From contig JAPJBO010000098.1 in assembly GCA_030068145.1 (NCBI GenBank), positions 248,001 to 312,000 of the forward strand: DNA of 64,000 nt. The letters are read 5' to 3'. The translations under genes were made by a program, and so were the position numbers. Every line of letters starts with the position of its first letter. Within the stretch, counting starts at the first letter, position 1. The DNA comes from Diplonema papillatum. Its lineage: Eukaryota; Euglenozoa; Diplonemea; Diplonemida; Diplonemidae. Below the pieces are notes generated by a model that made no database searches, had not been told where the DNA came from, and saw only the letters and a list, made by a program, of their open reading frames with translations. Of the stretch, positions 59,640 to 64,000 are shown piece after piece.

Positions 59640-62185
59640 GTTCTGGTGAAAGCAAAGTTCGGGCGAAGCAAAGCAAAGTTCGGGCGATGCTAAGTCAAAG
59701 CAAAGTTCGGGTGAAGCTATGTTCTGGGGAGGCTAAGTTCTGGTGAAAGCAAAGCTCGGGCGGGTGAAGCTAAGTTCTGGTGAAAGCAAAGTTCGGCAGC
59801 AAAGTTCGGGCGATGCTAAGTTCTGGTGAGGCTAAGTTCGGCGAAGCTAAGTCAAAGCAAAGTTCAGGTGAAGCTAAGTTCTGGTGAAAGCAAAGTTCGG
59901 CAGCAAAGTTCGGGCGATGCTAAGTTCTGGTGAGGCTAAGTTTGGCGAAGCTAAGTCAAAGCAAAGTTCAGGTGAAGCTAAGTTCTGGTGAAAGCAAAGT
60001 TCGGCAGCAAAGTTCGGGCGATGCTAAGTTCTGGTGAAGCTAAGTTCTGGTGAAAGCAAAGTTCGGGCGAAGCTAAGTTCTGGTGAAGGCAAAGTTCGGG
60101 CGATGCTAAGTTCTAGTGAAGCTAAGTTCGGCGAAGCTAAGTCAGCAGCTAAGTTCGGGTGAAGCTAAGTTCTGGTGAAAGCAAAGTTCGGCAGCAGAGT
60201 TCGGGCGATGCTAAGTTCTGGTCAGTCAAGTTCGGACGAAGCTAAGTCAAAGGAAAGTTCGGGTGAAACTAAGTTCTGGGGAGGCTAAGTTCTGGTGAAA
60301 GCAAAGTTCCGGCGTTCGGCGAAGCAAAGCAAAGTACGGGTGAAGCTACGCTTTGGGGAGGCTAAGTTCTGGTGAAGCAAAGTTCGGGTGAAGCTAAGGT
60401 CCGGGGAAGTTCTGGTGAAGCAAAGTTCTGGTGAAAGCACAGTTCGGGCGAAGCAAAGCAAAGTTCGGACGAAGCTAAGTTCTGGTGAAGTCAAGTTCGG
60501 GCGAAGCTAAGTCAAAGCAAAGTTCGGGTGAAGCTAAGTTCTGGGGAGGCTAAGTTCTGGCGAACGCAAAGTTCGGGCGAAGCAAAGCAAAGTTTGGGTG
60601 AAGCTAAGTTCTGGTAGGCTAAGTTCCGGACAGCAAAGTTCGGCAGCAAAGTTCGGGCGATGCTAAGTTCTGGTGAAGCTAAGTTCGGCGAAGCTAAGTC
60701 AAAGCAAAGTTCAGGTGAAGCTAAGTTCTGGTGAAAGCAAAGTTCGGGCGAAGCAAAGTTCGGGTGAAGCTAAGTTCTGGTGAAAGCAAAGTTCGGCAGC
60801 AAAGTTCGGGCGATGCTAAGTTCTGGTGAAGCTAAGTTCTGGTGAAAGCAAAGTTCGGGCGAAGCTAAGTTCTGGTGAAGGCAAAGTTCGGGCGATGCTA
60901 TGTTCTAGTGAAGCTAAGTTCGGCGAAGCTAAGTCAGCAGCAAAGTTCGGGTGAAGCTAAGTTCTGGTGAAAGCAAAGCTCGGGCGAAGCAAAGTTCGGG
61001 TGAAGCTGAATTCGGGCGAAGCAAATTTCGGGTGAAGCTAAGTTCTGGTGAAAGCAAAGTTCGGCAGCAAAGTTCGGGCGATGCTAAGTTCTGGTGAGTC
61101 AAGTTCGGGCGAAGTCAAGTCAAAGCAAAGCTCGGGTGAAGCTAAGTTCTGGGGAGGCTAAGTTCTGGTGAAAGCAAAGTTCCGGCGAAGCAAAGCAAAG
61201 TTCGGGCGAAGCTCAGTTCAAGTTCGGCGAAGCAAAGCAAAGTTCGGGTGAAGCTAAGCTTCGGGGAGGCTAAGTTCTGGTGAAGCAAAGTTCTGGTGAA
61301 AGCACAGTTCGGGAGAAGCAAAGCAAAGTTCGGACGAAGCTAAGTTCTGGTGAAGCTACGTTCGGCGAAGCAAAGCAAAGTCTGGTGAAGCTAAGTTCTG
61401 GGGAGGCTAAGTTCTGGTGAAAGCAAAGTTCGGGCGAAGCAAAGCAAAGTTCGGGCGAAGCTAAGTTCTGGTGAAGCTAAGTTCGGGCGAAGCAAAGCAA
61501 AGTTCGGGCGATGCTAAGTCAAAGCAAAGTTCGGGTGAAGCTAAGATCTGGGGAGGCTACGTTCTGGTGAAAGCAAAGCTCGGGCGAAGCAAAGTCTGAG
61601 TTCTGGTGAAAGCGAAGTTCGGCAGCAAAGTTCGGGCGATGCTAAGTTCTGGTGAAGCTAAGTTCGGCGAGGCTAAGTCAAAGCAAAGTTCAGGTGAAGC
61701 TAAGTTCTGGTGAAAGCAAAGTTCGGGCGAAGCAAAGTTCGGGTGAAGCTAAGTTCTGGTGAAAGCAAAGTTCGGCAGCAAAGTTCGGGCGATGCTAAGT
61801 TCTGGTGAAGCTAAGTTCTGGTGAAGCTAAGTTCTGGTGAAGCTAAGTTCTGGTGAAGGCAAAGTTCGGGCGATGCTATGTTCTAGTGAAGCTAAGTTCG
61901 GCGAAGCTAAGTCAGCAGCAAAGTTCGGGTGAAGCTAAGTTCTGGGGAGGCTAAGTTCTGGTGAAGCAAAGTTCGGGCGAAACAAAGTTCGGGTGAAGCT
62001 AAGTTCCGGGGAAGTTCTGATGAAGCAAAGCAAAGTTCTGGTGAAAGCACAGTTCGGGAGAAGCAAAGCAAAGTTCGGACGAAGCTGAGTTCTGGTGAAG
62101 CTACCTTCAAGCAAAGTCTGGTGAAGCTAAGTTCTGGGGAGGCTAAGTTCTGGTGAAAGCAAAGTTCGGGCGATGCTACTTAGCT
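59640..62185 (+). repeat. Satellite of GCTAAGTTCTGGTGAAAGCAAAGTTCGGGC units
   Basis: About 2.5 kb of interleaved short units (GAAGCTAAGTTCTGGTGAAA, GCAAAGTTCGGGCGAAGC, GGGGAGGCTAAGTTC, GATGCTAAGTTC) with higher-order blocks of about 120-200 bp repeated (for example 59780-59900, 59885-60005). Just past the end at 62182 the words reverse orientation (TTAGCTTCACCCGAACTTTA). Confidence 0.96.
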
Positions 62186-62468
62186 TCACCCGAACTTTAC
62201 TGTTATCCGAAACAAAAGAGTGTATGTGTATGCTAAGGTGCAAACCTGAGGCTAAGTATACACGTGTAACTGTAAGTGTAAGTGTAAGCGTGAGTGTGAG
62301 TGAGTGCATTGAAATAAGAGTAAGTGTGTACTATCATGCTATGGTGGAACACGGCGCACACGGGACCAGCTGCGGTGTTGCGCGCATATCCACTTGAAGC
62401 ACGCCCTTGCAATCCCCCGTCAGGATGACGAGCGAAAAGTGCAAGATAAAGAGTGGGGGGCGCTCGCA

Positions 62469-63113
62469 ATGACGAAGCGACAGGACACGCTGGTCACGGC
62501 GCAGTCGACGACGTCGCCGACGAACCCCAGCCGGCGGTCGACGAAGGACGTCGACGACGAGAGCCACCAGCCGGTCGTCCTCGCGAACGGGAGCCGCACG
62601 AAGGGTGACATCGGGCTGGTGTTCTACCGAACCATGGCCGGCGTCGGCGTCGTGACGCTGCCGTATGCGCTGCAGCACACCGGGCTGTACCAGTTTCCCG
62701 CCTTTTTGTGCGGCGTCGCGCTGTGTTCGCAGTACGGGTGTGTGTTGCAGGCCAGGGCTTTGGATTACGTCGCTCGCGAGGACCTGGGCATCGTGCACCT
62801 CGGGAAGCACAGCTTGGGGACTTTGGGGTACACCTTGGCTCTCCTGTCGTCGATCCTCAACACGTGGGGCCGGGCGGTAGTGTCGCTGCGGTTCATCGCC
62901 GAAGCGGCGCGGCCGATGCTGCGCAGCCACAACGCCCTGGGGCACTCGAGGCTCGCGGAGCACTGGTTCGTGATCCTGTGCGTGTGCTGCGTGGTGTACC
63001 CGCTGACCTTCTGCCGGTTCGTCGCGAAGGCCGAGTGGCTGCTGCTGTTCACCCCCTGCGCGGTTATCGCGCTCCTCTCCACTTCAGCTGCGAAAGCAAT
63101 CGACGAGAACAAC
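62469..63113 (+). CDS. Amino-acid transporter, AAAP/SLC38-like, first exon
   Basis: 215 codons from ATG at 62469 (first in-frame ATG). A cytosolic N-terminus of about 50 residues (QSTTSPTNPSRRSTKDVDDE) is followed by KGDIGLVFYRTMAGVGVVTL, PYALQHTGLYQF, the conserved first membrane segment of the amino acid/auxin permease family (G-x-G-x-L-x-x-PYA). Further segments follow: FLCGVALCSQYGCVLQA, LGTLGYTLALLSSILNTWGR, WFVILCVCCVVYPLTF and LLLFTPCAVIALLST. The donor is AACAAC|GTTTGG, phase 0. Members move amino acids across plasma or vacuolar membranes using Na+ or H+ gradients; the substrate cannot be told. Confidence 0.8.
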
Positions 63114-63127
63114 GTTTGGCCACCTTT

Positions 63128-63205
63128 TCTTGTGTTAACAATGCAATTGTTGGTACTGAAATTAGTAGTTGGCAGCGTACTACATGAAACTTACCCCAGA
63201 GTCCA
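63128..63205 (+). repeat. RepD dispersed element at an intron start
   Basis: GTGTTAACAATGCAATTGTT, GTAGTTGGCAGCGTACTACA, starting about 15 bases after the transporter donor. Confidence 0.8.
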
Positions 63206-63738
63206 GCTAGTGCGCACGAACAAAAGTCGCCAGCTCTCAAAAAACAACACAAACGGACTAAGAGCAAGCTGTTGATACAGGGCTTCTCTCGCCCTCACAC
63301 ACAACCGCTCGCGCCTTTGCACATGGCAAACACACGAAGATTTTGAAAGGTGGTTCGCTTCTACTTATCCTTTTCCGCAGCGGAACCAAGACCAGAGCCA
63401 ATCGCAGCACAAAGCCAAGAAGAAGGTTATCGCCACGACCAATTTCCCCCCTGAAACCCCCTCGCGTAAACAGCCCAGGGGGCCAGTCCCTCAAAGTTTC
63501 ATACCCCTATTTTGGGAGCTGTACACTCCGTTTCCCATTTTTGCATTCCTTTTCTATACAACATCTTCATTCGAAGAAGAAGACTTGATGCTAGCATCCA
63601 TCATGCATGAGAAGCAGTGTACTGTCTAAACAGGCTACGATTTCCCCCGCTCTGACTACTACGTGTCTGGGATCTGAACACGTGCACACAAACTCGACAA
63701 CACACACACACGCAACACACACAACACATCTCTCGCAG
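63206..63738 (+). other. Rest of the transporter intron
   Basis: Contains a RepF piece (63568-63630, GAAGACTTGATGCTAGCATC and GCAGTGTACTGTCTAAAC) and CA-rich sequence up to the acceptor. No coding seen. Confidence 0.5.
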
Positions 63739-64000
63739 GGATTCTCACACGTGGACCACTTCGAGGCGTGGCCCCGGGGGTTCGTCGCCATCTCCGTTCT
63801 GGTGCACATGTTCAACTGCGACAGCGTCGTGTTCTTGGGGTACCGAAGCATGGCGGGGTACCCCGGCGAGAAGGCCGAGTGCCTGACTCAGGCCTCGTGC
63901 GCCGCGATCGTCGCGGCCACCCTCGTGTTCGCGGGGACCGCGTACGCGGCCTGCAGCGCCTTCGCGCCCGCCGTCGGCGAAAACGACCTGCGGCAGTTCC
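63739..64000 (+). CDS. Amino-acid transporter, second exon (runs off the window)
   Basis: The acceptor TCTCGCAG|GGA restores the frame after the phase-0 donor at 63113. It encodes GFSHVDHFEAWPRGFVAISV, LVHMFNCDSVVFLGYRSMAG, an AAAP-type membrane segment with the F-N-C motif, then a second segment AAIVAATLVFAGTAYAACSA. The end of the gene lies outside. Confidence 0.78.

Overview
This is a piece of a eukaryotic nuclear genome, probably from a repeat-rich protist. Host coding exons are GC-rich at third positions and are split by GT-AG introns from a few hundred bases to more than 10 kb. The sequence between them is AT/GC-mixed and packed with minisatellites, short dispersed elements and retroelements. 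There are no operons or bacterial signals. I cannot name the species: the rRNA-derived fragments present are degenerate.

Host genes, left to right. (1) A glycine/glutamine-rich WW-domain protein, whose WW domain is split between an exon ending at 664 and one at 10748-10807; the last exon is 11792-11884. Its 10-kb intron holds a 5-kb satellite block. (2) An ankyrin-repeat protein with a long low-complexity tail (exons ending 19781, 20423-23005, 24044-24236). (3) Ribose-phosphate pyrophosphokinase in four recognised exons (29178-33678); the initiator exon was not found. (4) A dual-specificity phosphatase (39524-40216), preceded by a broken tandem duplicate. (5) A coiled-coil protein (57403-58278), whose first exon may be 43636-43752, across a 13.6-kb intron full of transposons. 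(6) The 5' part of an AAAP-type amino-acid transporter (62469-63113, then 63739 to the window end).

Mobile DNA. Two members of one terminal-inverted-repeat family (TGAGCC...GGCTCA, 5-bp target duplications) lie at 44755-52953 and 53576-55809 in opposite orientation; an unoccupied copy of the second element's target is at 41651. Both carry subterminal arrays of an ATTACACTCG-like decamer. Two 5'-truncated copies of one non-LTR retrotransposon sit inside the arrays of the larger element. A tyrosine-recombinase retroelement (recombinase upstream of RT-RNase H) occupies 26530-28783 on the minus strand inside a split copy of a short inverted-repeat element, between 21-bp direct repeats. A remnant of the same family is at 16385-18312. 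RNase HI-like gene remnants occur three times (7.5-8.1, 45.4-45.7, 54.7-54.9 kb).

Small dispersed families (called RepA to RepG here) recur through the introns. RepC tends to lie just upstream of exons and RepD just downstream of them, which suggests introner-like behaviour. SSU and LSU rRNA fragments are inserted in one RepB copy. Large satellites are at 1.8-7.3 kb (TGTAACC / GGTTACA units) and 59.6-62.2 kb (GCTAAGTTC units).
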